64,000 nt of DNA from Sipunculus nudus (taxonomy: Eukaryota; Annelida; Sipuncula; Golfingiida; Sipunculidae): assembly GCA_026874595.1 (NCBI GenBank), contig CM049313.1:27030008-27094007 (forward strand). The letters are read 5' to 3'. The notes beneath the pieces were generated by a model that was given only the letters and a program-made list of their open reading frames with translations, was not told where the DNA came from and searched no databases. This document shows, one piece after another, positions 23,160-35,370 of this stretch. A program made the position numbers and the translations under genes. Positions within the stretch are counted from its first letter, which is position 1; every line of letters starts with the position of its first letter.

Positions 23160-23480
23160 CACAGTGCCAGGATTGGAAGAAGTGGAGCCAGGTATAGATC
23201 AAGAGTTCACTCAGTGCAGTAGCTGCATTCTATTTATAGCTTTGGCGGACTGCTCATTGCATCATATTTGGCACCAAAGTTCAGCCTGAATCTATTTATA
23301 GCTTTGGCAGACTGCCAACTGTGTCAGATTATGCAACAGGTCAAGAGTTCACTCAGTGCAGCCAGGTACAGGTCAAAAGCTCACTCAGTCTAACCAGGTG
23401 CAGGTCAAGAGTTCACTCAGTGCAGTAGCTTGAGGTAGCAATTTGTCACTCAGTGCAGTAGCATGAGGCAGAATTTTGTC
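23160..23480. repeat. Short tandem motif GGTCAAGAGTTCACTCAGTG inside family B
   Basis: About five degenerate copies of CAGGTnnAGGTCAAGAG and TCACTCAGTGCAG with intervening TCTATTTATAGCTTTGGC segments. The same block recurs at 30070-30440, about 33900-34130 and, shortened, near 36500, always in the 3' half of family B. It marks the family's internal organisation. Confidence 0.75.
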
Positions 23481-23879
23481 ACAGGTCACTAGGGGGCAAC
23501 TGCCTTACTCATCTAAGCCTTGTCAGCCCAGTGCATCAAAATCTGGGGAAGTTTGATGTATTGGACTGATACCTGTCTATGCGTCTTTGATGGTATTCTC
23601 ATTTACAAGACAGGTGGTGCCACCTACATTGACTTTTGCAGTGTATGCGCCTGCTTATTTCTGCAGAGGAATTTGATACATCAGCCTAAAATTGGGTATG
23701 TTTATACATATTGGGTAGCTTTACAGTGTACAAGACTGGTGGCGCCACCTACAATAATTTTTGCCCGGTGTATGTCCCTGCTTATTTCACAGGAGGGGTT
23801 TGACATATCAGTCTGACATTGGGCATATGTATATATCTCTTCATTGTATATAAGACTGGTGGTGCCAGCTACAATCATT

Positions 23880-25221
23880 GTATCTGCCAAAACAGAGTTT
23901 TGCGGATACTATGTTTTCAGTCGGACGCCGACGCTGCCGCCATCGCCGCATAGGTTTCCGAGGAACTCCTCCATAACCACTGGGCAGAATTTTTTCAAAT
24001 TTGGAATTATGATCAGTCAAATGTGAACTGCTGTGCCCTCATTTTTGGTTGACCTCTGACCTTTCCTCTCTGCCCAGCATCCATTTGTGCGTCTGATTCC
24101 ACACATAAACCCACATATCTCGGGAACCGTTTGACCGATAAGGCTGAAGATTTCGCACAAATGTAGCCCTTGGAAAGCTTTATAACATACACTTAAAATG
24201 GTGGCGCCACCTGCTACCATTTTTGCGCAGTGTCCATCTGTTCATCTGCCTTGGGATGAAAACACTCAAATCTCTGCATTTGTTGGACTTATCCACCTGA
24301 AATTTTACATGTGTATAGATGTCCCATAGCTCTTTATCGTACGCAAAACTGGTGGCGCCACCTGCAACCATTTTTGCACAGCGTCCATCTGTTCATCAGC
24401 ATTGGGAAAAAATCACTTGTATCTCGGCAGTGGTTTGACTTATCCACCTAATATTTTGCAGGTTTATACATCATGGACAGCTTTCTTGATTTTATGACAG
24501 GTGGCGCCACCTACATTCAGATTTACGCTGCAGACATCCAAGCTCATATTTCAGGAACCATTTTACCGATTGGGCAAAAATTTTGCATGTTCATAGATCT
24601 CACATATAGCTCTTTATCATACACAAAACTGGTGGTGCCACCCGCAACCATTTTTGCACAGTGTCTGTCTGTTTGTTTGCCATGGGATAAAATCACTCAT
24701 ATCTTGGCAGTGGTTTGACATATCTGCCTAACATTTTGCAGGTATATACATCTTGGATAGCTTTCTTGATTTTGTGGCAATTGGCGCCACCTTCATTTAT
24801 GTATACGCTGCAGACATTCAGGCTGATATCTCATGACTGGTTTGACATATCCCTCTAAAAACTTTGCATGTGTATAATTTTCACATAGCTCTTAATCATA
24901 CACAAAATTGGTGGCACCACCTGCCACCATTTTTGCACAGCGGTCTTTCTGTTTGTCTGCTGTGGGATAAAATCACTCATATACAAGTAGTGGTTTGACT
25001 TATCTGCCTAAAATTTTGCATATGTATACAACTTGGACAGCTTTCTGGATTTTATGGTAGGTGGCGCAACCTACATACACATTTCGGCTGCAGACATCCA
25101 GAGTATTGTGCAACACACCTCACTCTATTTCCCCTTGCCACTCAATCCATGCCTCACTTCACCCGTCCTACTCTGATTTTGGCGGATACACGTAGTCGCT
25201 TATTCACTACCCATATTCTAG
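23880..25221 (+). mobile_element. Family C element inserted in family B copy 2
   Basis: 5' end GTATCTGCCAAAA; 3' end TTTTGGCGGATACACGTAGTC, a CTTATTCACTAC loop/stem, CCATATTCTAG, then T's. TGTATCTGCCAAAA and TTTTGGCGGATACA are near-perfect 14-bp inverted repeats. Family B at 30732 (CAATCATTTTTGTGTTGTGT) gives the empty site: here it reads CAATCATT, element, TTTTGTCATGTGT. Insertion was therefore between T's. The interior is made of ~278-bp units carrying GGTGGCGCCACC palindromes. Confidence 0.88.
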
Positions 25222-25408
25222 TTTTTGTCATGTGTGCACCCATGCCAGAATTTCAGCAGTGATGTTTGTTAAATTGTTTCTTGTTCTTAGTGTTTAGTAC
25301 TTGCATTGTTCATACATATGTCACACAAAAGTAATGGTCCAGCATTGAAGCATTATACCTAGTGTGACCTCATTGCACAGGTTCGCATTAGGCCTGTAGG
25401 CCTTGTTT

Positions 25409-26380
25409 AAAATTCGATATTATGATCGGTCGCGTGTGAACTGCTGCGCCCTCATTTTCGGTTGACCTCTGACCTTTCCTCTCTGCCCAGCATCCATTTG
25501 TGCGTCTGTCACTACACATAAACCCACATATCAAGGGAACCGTTTGACCGATAAGGCTAAAGTTTTTGCACAAATGTAGCCCTTGGAAAGCTTTATAACA
25601 TACACTAAAAATGGTGGCGCCACCTGCTACCATTTTTGCACAGCGTCCATCTGTTCATCCGCCTTGGAATAAAAACACTCATATCTCTGCATTGGTTTGA
25701 CTTATCCATCTGAAATTTTGCATGTGTATACATCCTGGATAGCTTTCTTGATTTTATAACAGGTGGTGCCACCTACATTCATTTTTAAGCTGCAGACATC
25801 CAAGCTCATATCTCAGGAACCATTTGACAGATTGGGCAAACATTTTGCATGTGTTTAGATCTCCCATAGCTCTTTATCATACGCAAATGCGGTGTCGCCA
25901 CCTGCAGTCATTTTTGCACAGCGTATGTCTGATTGTTTGCCGTGGGATAAAATCACTCATATCTCAGCAGCGGTTTGACATATCTGCCTAAAATTTTGCA
26001 GGTTTATACATCTTGGATAGCTTTCTGGATTTTGTGGCAGGTGGCGCCACCTACATTTATGTATACACTGCAAACATTCAGGCTTATATCTCAGGACTTG
26101 CTTGACATATCCCCAAGTAATTTTGCATGTGTATAGATCTCACATAGCTCCTAATCATACACAAAATTGGTAGTGCCACCTGCCACCATTTTTGCACATT
26201 GTCTGTCTGTCTGTCTGCAGTGGGCTTAAATCACTCCTATCTCAGTAGTGGTTTGACTTATATGCCTAAAATTTTGCATGTTTATACATCTTGGATAGCT
26301 TTCTGGATTTTTTGGCAGGTGGCGCCACCTACATTTATGTATATGCTGCAGACATTCAGGCTTATATCTCAGGACTGGTT
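25409..26380 (+). mobile_element. Family C, 5'-truncated copy
   Basis: Directly follows the family B 3' end. It begins inside family C at the point equivalent to 24000 in the first copy (ATTATGATCGGTC...GTGTGAACTGC) and has neither the family 5' nor 3' terminus. It stops at 26380, where a family B 5' end is inserted after GGACTGGTT. Confidence 0.82.
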
Positions 26381-27595
26381 AGCGAACCTGTGAGCTTATG
26401 CGATGGTGTGGCGGCGTCCGTCATCCGTCCGTCTGTCGTCCGTCGTCTGTACGTTAACCCATACTATCTTGAAAACGGCAAGAGTTAGCATCACCAAATT
26501 TGATGCAAAAAATTAGTTATCTAAAAAACTCTATCGGATTTTGCTTATTTTTTGGCTAACTGCATTTTCTTAGATTTTATGGGGAAAAAGCTAAAAAAGC
26601 TTTAAAAATCCTCTTCTCTAAAACTGTTCAGCCAAATTGTCCAATATTTCACAGAAATGATCCCCAGAACAACCTTTCTCAAATTTGTTCGAATGGTTTA
26701 AGTTCGGTGATTTTTGGCCGAGTTACAGGAAGTTGAACTTAGTCATCTGTCCAAAAAAGCATACTAAAATTACAATCTCAGAAACGGCTGAAGCTGTCAT
26801 CACCAAATTTTATGCCAATGTTGGTCACATGAGTCATATCTGAAATTGAGGTATTGGTGGCGCCACCTATATCGGCCTTTTTTGTACAGGGGTCATCAGT
26901 GCCCGTATCATACTGACGTCCACAAAAAACTTCTTCTCTGAAACCATATGGCCAAATTGTTTAATGTCGTACAGAAATGATCCAAGGGTAGTGCTTTCTG
27001 AAGTTTGTTCAAATGGTTTTGATTCAGTGATTTTTGGCTGAGTAATGGGAAGCTGAACTTAGCCATTTTTCTGTATTTTCCCATATGAGTTATAAACCTG
27101 TAAAACGTTTTTTGACTGACTCCACTGAGGCCAGTTTGTTTAATATTTTACAAGAATAATCTCCTGAATAATTCTTATATTAATTGTCTTTTATATGGTT
27201 CCAAAGAATGAATTTTGGCTGAATTATAAAGATTGAATTGAGTCATTTTACCATATATGTAAACTGTGTGAAGCAGATACATCTAGCCTGGCACCTGTTT
27301 ATCAGCATCAATCACATTGTGCCTCTAGACATATAGATTTCAGGTTATCTATGGTTAATATTGACAAGAATGTTTTTTAAAACTTTTTAAAAAATGTAGA
27401 TTTATGATTTTAGATATTCCTCATGCCAAGCAATGTTTCAGACACAGGTATACAGCTCTCTGTGGGTATATAAAGATGGCTGTACATGGATTATAAATAA
27501 TAGGTATCCATACTCAACTTAATTCAAGATTTTGCCTTCAGTGAGATGTATCTGTATTATAATTTTGCATTCAGTATGCATCTGTTGTAATTTTT
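26381..27595 (+). mobile_element. Family B, 5' part (copy 3)
   Basis: Starts AGCGAACCTGTGAGCTTATG after GGACTGGTT in family C; carries the GTCCGTC tract, GTACGTTAACCC, and a GGTGGCGCCACC palindrome at 26856-26867. At 27596 another family B 5' end begins. The 3' terminus of this copy is not found. Confidence 0.83.
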
Positions 27596-29017
27596 AGCGA
27601 ACCTGTGAGCTAATGCAATGGTGTGACGGCGTCCGCCATCTGTACGTTAACCCATACTATTTCAAAAACGACTGGAGCTAGCATCATGAAATTAAATGCA
27701 AAAAATTAGCCATCTGAAAAACTGCATTTTCTTAGATTTTATAGAGAAAAAGGTAAAAAATCTTTAAAAATCTTCTCCTCTGAAACGGTAAAGGCAAATT
27801 GTTCAATATTTTACACAAATAATCTTTTATACCATCTCTCTCAAGTTTGTTTGAATGGTTTCAGTTCGGTGAATTTTGGCCGAGTTACAGGAAGTTGAAC
27901 TTAGACATTTGTCAAAAAAGCATACTAAAATGACAGTCTCAGAAACGGCCAAATCACCAAATTTTATGCCAGTGTTGGTCACATGAGTCATATATGAAAT
28001 TCAGGTATTGGTGGCGCCACCTGCATTGACCTTTTTCTGTACGGAGCTCATTGGTCATCTCTACATTGACCCATAATTTCTCAGGAATGGCAGGAGCTAC
28101 CATCCCAAGATTTTATGCAATAATCTGTCATATATCAAATGTTGTGGGATTCAGCTTAATTTTTTGCTATCTGCGTTTACTTAGATTTTATAGGGGAAAA
28201 ACTGAAAAACCTTTAAAAGTCTTCTTCTTGTTAACAGTCCAGCCAAATTGTTCCATATTTTGCAGAATTGATCCCAGAGGCAAGCCCTCTCAAGTTTGTT
28301 CAAATGGTTTGCATTTGATGAATTTTAGTGGAGTTACATGAATTTGAACAGTCATTTGGCCAAGTAAGCATACTGACATATTCATTTCAGAAATGACAGA
28401 AGCTAGCATTTCCAAGTATTGTGCAAATGTTGGTCACATGACTCATATTTGAAGTTGCAGATTTTATGGTGCCACCTACATTGACCGGTTTTTTATTGGC
28501 ATAAACCTCATAATTTTAGCCTCTTTCAGCTTAAAATGTTTATGATGAAACTGTCAAGTTGAATCGTTCAATTTTTCAAAAGAATTATTGTAGGACATGG
28601 TTCTTTCAATCATATCAGAAAAGCTTTTGTTGGTCTTATGGCCATTATTATGTCTGTTTCAAACTGAGGACTGCAAAACTGTTCTTCTACAAAATTATTG
28701 TTTCAATTATAACTTCTGTAACATTTCACAAAAATTATTCTTAGGTGGACTTTGTTCAAGTTTTCTTGAATGATTTTTGGCAGAATTATTGGACCTGTAA
28801 CAATGAAAGAACTGCATCTTTTATTATTCTAGATATTTTGATAAAAAGTTTATGAATATGTCAGCTTGAAAAAAAAGCATTATAGTCTTTCAGTATGTGT
28901 AAACAGATTCACCAACACTCCAAGATCAGTGGTTACCGTTACTATTTTCCCTCCACCGAGGTTGGCAGGTCTGTGATACTATGGCACCTGCAGTGCCAAG
29001 AAATATCTAGTTATATA
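27596..29017 (+). mobile_element. Family B, 5' part (copy 4)
   Basis: Starts TTTTT then AGCGAACCTGTGAGC at 27596. Palindrome GGTGGCGCCACC at 28010-28021. From about 29018 the sequence switches to family A-like DNA rather than the family B 3' half. Confidence 0.8.
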
Positions 29018-29254
29018 TATATTAATTACGAAATTTTTCCTATAAGCACTGTTGAAATAACTTTCATATGCTGTATCTGTATGGATTTAAGCTCTTAAAG
29101 TCTGAAATTTTAAAGCATTTTATATATTCAGTTGTGTAATATTGCAGATGTTAAACTTTAAAAAAATTTGATATAATGAAAAATTAAGAAATGATTGGAA
29201 CTTATGGAAATATATTATCATCTTTGTTTGTCTACCAGTTTGTCTGTTGTTTTT
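29018..29254 (+). mobile_element. Family A internal segment fused to family B
   Basis: This segment matches the family A interior at about 48563-48777 over its whole length: shared landmarks include AAGCACTGTTGAAATAACTT, GTGTAATATTGCAGATGTTA and TTTGTTTGTCTACCAG. It sits between a family B 5' half and a new family B 5' end, so families A and B have exchanged sequence. Confidence 0.78.
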
Positions 29255-30929
29255 AGGGAACCTTTGAGCTTATGCGATTATGTGGCATTGTCCGTCATGC
29301 GTCAGTGTGTCGTGCATCGTCTGTACCTTAAACATAGCTATCTGAAAAATGGCAGGAGGTAGCATCACCAGATTTGTTGCAAATAATCAGTCATCTGAAA
29401 AACTCTTTTTTTTTACTAACTGCATTTTCTTAGATCTTATAAGAAAAAGTTAAAAACCCTTTAAAATATTCTTCTCCGAAACTGTTGGTCTGAAAGTGTT
29501 GGTCATGTGACTCATATTTGAAATTGCACTTTTTGTGGCGCCACTTACATCGACCTGTGTTTTTTTTACAGTCAGAAACCTTGTAATTTTAGCCACTTAC
29601 AGCTTAAAAATGTTTTATAATAATGAAACTGTCAAGCTGAATGGTTTAATTTTTCACAAGAATTTTAGGATAGGGTTTTTTTTAATTGTATAAGCATAGG
29701 TTGGGTTCATTGATTTTTGGTAGAGTCATAGAAAGCTTAAGTTGGTCTTGAGGTCATTAGTAAGCCTATTTCAAATTGAGGGCTGCAGTAGTCTCCTTCT
29801 GCAAAACTGTTGTTTCAATTTATGTAACGTTACTTAAAAATTATTCTTAGGTGGGCTTCGTTCAAGTTTACTTAATTGATTTTTGGCACAATTATTAGAC
29901 CTTTAAAAATGAAAGGACTGCATCTTTTATAATTCTAAACATTTTTTATAAAAAATCTTATGAATGCATTGGCTTAAAAGAATCATTTTAGCCAAAGGAT
30001 TTCAGTATGTGTAAATAGATTTACTTTTACCAACAGGCTAAGATTGTGTATGTAATTATAAATAGCCTGGCAGACTGCTAACTATTTCATATTTGGCAAC
30101 AGGCCAAAGGTCAGTCTTGGTCTATTTATAACTTTGGCAGACTGCCAACTGTAGCAGATTAGGCAACAGGTCAAGAGTTCACTCAGTGCAGCCAGGTATA
30201 GGTCAAGAGTTCACTCAGTGCAGTAGCTGCATTCTATTTATAGCTTTGGCAGACTGCCCACTGCATCAGATTTCGCACCAAAGTTCAGCCTAGATCTATT
30301 TATAGCTTTGGCAGACTGCCAACTGTGTCAGGTTATGCTACAGGTCAAGAGTTTACTCAGTGCAGCCTGGTGCAGGTCAAACGTTAACTCAGTCTAGCCA
30401 GGTGCAGGTCAAGCGTTTACTCAGTGCAGTAGCTTGAGCCAGCAATTTGTCACAGTTCACTTGGGGCAACTGCCTTTCTCACCCAAGCCTGGTCAGCTCA
30501 GTGGCATCAAGCTCAAGGGAAGTTTGATGTATTGGCCTGATATTTTGACCTGTCTATGCCTCATTGATGGCTTTCTTGTTTGCAAGACAGGTGTCGCAAC
30601 CTACAATATTTTTTTCACAGTGTATGTCCCTGCTTATTTCTCAGGAGGGGTTTCACATATCAGTCTGAAATTTGGCATATGTATATATCTCTGATAGCTT
30701 CGTTGTATAAAAGACTGGTGGTGCCAGCTGCAATCATTTTTGTGTTGTGTGCACCCATGCCCGAAATTCAGCAGTGATGATTGTGTAATTGTTTCTTGTT
30801 TTAAATGTTTAGTACTTGCATTGATAATATACATGTTACACATGTACTTGAAAAGTGCCCAGCATTGAAGCATTATACTTGGTGTATATCCAGTTGCACA
30901 GGTTCGCATTAGGCCTGTAGGCCTTGTTT
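29255..30929 (+). mobile_element. Family B, complete copy 5
   Basis: 5' end AGGGAACCTTTGAGC at 29255; 3' end CACAGGTTCGCATTAGGCC, then TGTAGGCCTTG, ending at 30926 before TTT. The 3' hairpin AGGCC-TGTA-GGCCT is at 30911-30924. Contains the GGTCAAGAGTTCACTCAGTG block (30070-30440) and the uninterrupted site corresponding to the family C insertion at 23880. Its 3' end lies about 75 bp upstream of an MSH3 exon. Confidence 0.86.
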
Positions 30930-31000
30930 ATATTGTAAATGTTTTGTACAAAGCCGTCAACTACAGCAATAAGAAAGATATGTCTTATTATGTATTTCAG

Positions 31001-31065
31001 TTTTTGATTGAGGTAAAGAAAGAACAGCTTCACCTTGTACCATCTGACTGGGTCCAGATAAGCAG
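31001..31065 (+). CDS. MSH3: MSH3 exon (DNA mismatch repair protein, lever-region start)
   Basis: A 65-bp internal exon between acceptor TATTATGTATTTCAG and donor AGCAG|GTAAAA. Only one frame is open; it reads FLIEVKKEQLHLVPSD then WVQIS and ends with two bases of the next codon. This parallels the MSH3 segment FMIEIKN...IPTDWVKVGS just before SRFHSPF. MSH3 pairs with MSH2 as MutS-beta, which recognises insertion/deletion loops in nuclear DNA. Assignment is by my recollection of the vertebrate protein and is reinforced by the two downstream exons joining in phase. Upstream exons are not in the window or were not recognised. Confidence 0.88.
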
Positions 31066-31425
31066 GTAAAAAGCTGATTTACAGTCAGTAAATATAAGTT
31101 TTAGTAAGTCATATAATACCATATTAGTTAGACGAAGGACTACGTACAAAAGTCCATTTCTATTTACAGAGACCAGGCTGGCTTTTGAAGTCCACAGAGG
31201 TGTACAAACAACACAATAGAAATAAATAATTTTGTCACCAGAAAAAGAGAATTAAGTGAAAGGAAATTCTGTGTTAAACTGCGAGGAAACTTGTGCCTAA
31301 TTAAAGCAGCAGTTGCACATTTCAAATAGTGATATAGTAAAAAATTCAGGTCTGTTGCCCCTTGCTTGTATTTTATACAAATTCAATGTAAAGTCAAGTA
31401 TTAGGGCCTGCTTGATAAAAGGCAC
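31066..31425 (+). other. Start of the 11.66-kb MSH3 intron, no repeat family recognised
   Basis: Intron 31066-42721 begins with GTAAAAAGC. Its first 360 bp are AT-rich with no repeat family or RNA gene that I recognise. The rest of the intron is nearly all repeats. Confidence 0.6.
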
Positions 31426-33062
31426 CATATAGTGGTTGCATTGTCTGTCTGTCTGTCATTCTATCCTTTCGTCCATCCTTCTGTCAGTGACACTTTCTTT
31501 CATGTGAAAGCTGAATAAGAACATGCTTGATTTTCTCAAATTCACAGGAATCATGGGGGCCTAATGAGAGCTCCTGACCTATCAGAATTCAAACACGAGA
31601 GCACAATTGGTGATTTTCTATCACACATGATATCTCTAAAAGTAAATGTTTGGTCTTTCTCAAATTCACAGGGATCATATGGGCCTTAAGGGCTCCAGAT
31701 TTGTGGAATTACAAACTTGTTGGAATTTCAGTATGGCTGCCAGAGCACAATCAGTGATTTTTGTTCATGCGATATCTGAACAAGCTTGATCTTTATACTC
31801 ACAGCCTCACACACAAGGAAACATAAACATGACAGCCAAATTATCATTTATTAATGACCTTAAAAGGGGGGTGATGCCATCTAACTTTATTACACTAATG
31901 TTATGCAACTCGGGCTATCAAAAGGTCCATTTAGAGGTTCAGAGTCAATGATTGATGTTCAGTACATGCCCGAGTCTTGTCTAAGCTGTAAACTAGTATA
32001 CATGTTGGTATGGCACCACCACCAGATGACATTAAAACATAACTTTGTACATATAAATAACACATTTCACAATACAGAATAAACACATGACATAATGAAT
32101 GATATATATCTAGTCATTCTAAGAATGCGCATTACAATAGGTAGAATTCCCTAAAGGTGGGGACAAAAAGGCCATCCTCAGCCAATTGTGAGCATTTTTA
32201 TCATAAACTGGGTGGAGGAGAAGAGGTGGTGGAAAATCGATGTGTGTGGTCTGTTGGCCGGTCAGAAACAAACTGACAGCATTGTTTAATGATTAGCCTG
32301 GGGTAATTTCAGAGGGGCACACGTGGCCTATTACCTCTTGGTCATTGGTTAGTTACTCTAAGACAGATAAGAAGACTGTTGATTGGCCATTACCCATATA
32401 TATGACAGATCACTTAATGACTTAGTATAAGTGTGAAACTAATGATCAATCACTAAAGAGTAAACTTCATTAATTAACTAACTATTAACGGACAGGCTTG
32501 TCTATCAAGTTTTTAAGCCTTTAAACACTGCTGTACTTGAAACCTAATTTCTCAAATTAACTGGGATCATTGGGGCCTATGAGGGCTCCAGACCTATGTA
32601 ATTACAGACCTGTGAGAATTGTAATTTGGTCGCCAGAGCACAATTGGTCATTTCTTTTTTCACACGCAGTATCTGAAAGAAAATATGCTTGATCTTTCTC
32701 TAATTCACAGAGATGATTGGTGTTTATAAGAGCTCCAGCATTATCAAAATACAGACCTGCCTAAAGTCCAATATGGGTTCGAAAGAACAATTGCTAATTT
32801 TCTTTTGAGCACATTATTTCAGAGAGGCTATGTTCCACCCCTTTCAAATTAACTGGGGCAATGGTGCCTATGAGGACTCCAGCTGTATTAATTTACAGAC
32901 CTGCATAATATCCAGTATGGCTGCCAGAGCACAATCACTGATTTTCTTTTATGAATATTTTACAGATCATTGATACCCATGAGGGGATCAGTGCTTTCAG
33001 ATTTCACATTCCTGTTAAATCCAATATGGCTGCCAGGCAAATATTTTAAAATTATTTCTCAA
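31426..33062 (+). repeat. Family G tandem-unit repeat, interrupted near 31800-32535
   Basis: Opens with a GTCTGTCTGTCATTC...GTCCATCC tract, then degenerate units around 'AATTCACAGGGATCAT..GGGCC..GGGCTCCAGA' and 'CAGTATGGCTGCCAGAGCAC', each about 110-155 bp. Units are seen near 31540, 31660, 32560, 32700 and 32850. Between about 31800 and 32535 an unrelated AT-rich segment interrupts the run; I found no terminal repeats for it. No ends are defined for family G. Confidence 0.55.
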
Positions 33063-33071
33063 TCACTTTTT

Positions 33072-35370
33072 AGCGAACCTGTGAGGTTATGCAATGGTGT
33101 AGCATTGGCCATCTTTTGTGCGTTAACCCATACTATCTCGAAAAATGGCAGGGGCTAGCATCACCAAATTTTATGCACAAAAATTAGTCATCTAAAAAAC
33201 TTTATCGGATTTTGCTTATTTTTTGGCTAACTGCATTTTCTTAGATTTTATAGGGAAAAGACTAAAACACCTATAAATTTTTCTTCTCTGAAAGCCAAAT
33301 TGTCCAATATTTCACAGAAATTATTAGTGGAACAATCTCTCTCAAGTTTGTTCGAATGGTTCAAGTTAGATGATTTTTGGCTGAGTTACAGGATGTTGAA
33401 CTTGGTCATCTGTCCAAAAAGCATACTAAAATTGCCATCTCAGAAACGTCTGGAGCTATCACCACCAAATTTTATGCCAATGTTGGTCACATGAGTCATA
33501 TCTGAAATTTAGGTATTTGTGACGCCACCTGCATCAACCTTTTTTGTACAGGGGTCATCGGGTTCAGTACATTAACCCATAATTTCTCAAGAACAGCAGG
33601 AGCTAGCATCCCCAAAATTTACACAAAAATCAAAATTAAAATGGGATATAGCTTTTTTTGTCGCCACCTGCATCATTTTATATTTTGAGGTTTTGTGCTG
33701 CCACCTTCATGGACCTGTTTATTTTATTGACAAAAACCTCTTTCAGCTTGAAAATGATTCATGATGAAACTGAAGCTGATTGGTTTTAGTTTTCACAACA
33801 ATTTTATAAGTTCTCTCAATTTAATAAGATTATATTGGGTTCATTGATTTTTGGTAGAGTCATAGAAAACATTTTAGCCAAAGTCTTTCAGTATGTGTAA
33901 ACAGGCAACAATTGTGTCTGTATGTATAATTAGCTTGGCAGACTGCCAACTGTTTCAGATTTGACAACAGGCCAAGGTCAGTCTTTGTCTATTTATAGCT
34001 TTGGTGGACTGCCAACTGTATCTATCAGATTATGCAACAGGTCAAGAGTTCACTCAGTGCATCCAGATATAGGTAAAAAATTTACTCAGTGCAGGCAGGT
34101 ACAGGTCAAGAGTTCAATGAGTGCACACTGAGTTTGCTAGGGGTTATAAGATCAAGTCAGCTCCATTTCCTCAAGGCTGCATGTGATCACCTCATGGATG
34201 CCATGACCCTCAAAGCTGCATTTAGACACCTCCTGAATGCCTCTATCCCTGGAAACTGTCAGGGCTCATAAATTCAGTTTAGTTTCTCCTTGCTGGGCTT
34301 AAGGTATTCGTCTGAAATTTGGCGTGTTCATCCATTTAGGAAAGTTTTCTCATAAACCAGACAGGAGGTGCCGCTTACCTTTCCGTTTGTCGTAGAATAA
34401 ATTAATGCCCTTTTCTCAGGAGTGATTTGGGTGAAATTGCTCATATCTCAGGAGTGGGTCAAGGTATTGGTCTGAAATTTGGCATGTTCATCCATCTTGG
34501 AAAGGTGTCACATACACCAGACAGGTGGCGCCACTTACCTTTCTGTTTTTGTAGAATAAATTAAATACCATTTCTCAGGAGTGATTCGCAGTATTGGCCA
34601 GAAATTGTGCATATCCATAGATCTTGGACTCCTCCATCTTGTACCCAAGACTTGTGGCACCATCTGCAATTGTTTTCCTGTAGCATCCATCCATACTTTA
34701 GTTTTTGGTGAAAATTGCTCATGCCCTTTTCTCAGGACTGATTTGCATTATTGGTGCCATCTGCAATCGTATTCACGTGGTGTCCAGCCAAAATTGCTCA
34801 TATCTCGGGAGTTGGTCAAGGTAATAGTCTGAAATTTTGCATATCAATCCATCTTGGAGAGTTTTCTAGAAGACCAGACAGGTGGTGGCAGTTGTTTTTG
34901 TTGAGTAAATTAATGCCCTTTTCTCAGAGTTATAGTTGACTATATTCAGAAGTGGTGTGACATACCACTCAATCTATGCCTCATTTCACCAAAACCACTC
35001 TTGACTTCAGCGGAGACACGTTGTCGCTTGTTGAATACCGGTTTTCTGTTTGTTTCATGCATCTGTGCACATAGCCTAACAGTGGTTTGAAGTAGGCCTA
35101 TCTGCCTAAATTTTTTCATGTCCATACATCTTTGATGGCTTTCTTGTACACAAGACTGGTGGTGCCACTTACAATCATTTTTGTGTTGTGTGCCTCCATG
35201 ACATATTTCAGCAGTGACTTTTGTATAATTGGTGCATGCACTTTGGTTCAAAATGTTTGAATTGTACATATGCATGTCACATTCGTACTTGAAATGTAGT
35301 GGTTCAGTTTGGAAGCATTATACCTGATGTATATCCCTTTGAACAGGTTTGCATAAGGCCTGTAGGCCTT
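33072..35370 (+). mobile_element. Family B copy 6
   Basis: 5' end TTTTT then AGCGAACCTGTGAGG at 33072; 3' end GAACAGGTTTGCATAAGGCC, then TGTAGGCCTTATT, at about 35370. Between 34270 and 35050 lies a different set of units (TCTCAGGAGTGATTTGG, CAGACAGGTGGCGCCACTT) that ends with a decayed family C-like 3' end near 35010-35045, suggesting an old nested insertion. The GGTCAAGAGTTCACTCAGTG block is present but eroded. Confidence 0.78.

Larger units (their letters stand above)
21587..25408 (+). mobile_element. Family B, full-length copy 2, interrupted by a family C element
   Basis: 5' end AGTGAACCTGTGAGC at 21587. 3' end CACAGGTTCGCATTAGGCC, then TGTAGGCCTTG, ending about 25405 before TTT. The 5' GCGAACCTGTG and 3' CACAGGTTCGC are inverted repeats, and AGGCC-TGTA-GGCCT is a 3' hairpin. 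Family C is inserted at 23880-25221. The body contains degenerate units around 'GGCCAAATTGTTTAATATCGCA' (about 22 nt, partly variable) and, near 23160-23480, short repeats of GGTCAAGAGTTCACTCAGTG. No coding capacity. Confidence 0.85.

Noticed and set aside
23520-26488. Numerous 60-100 codon frames on both strands
   Set aside because: They lie inside families B and C, differ between copies by frameshifts, and reflect repeat wording such as GGTGGCGCCACC read as MVAGGAT or GGAT.
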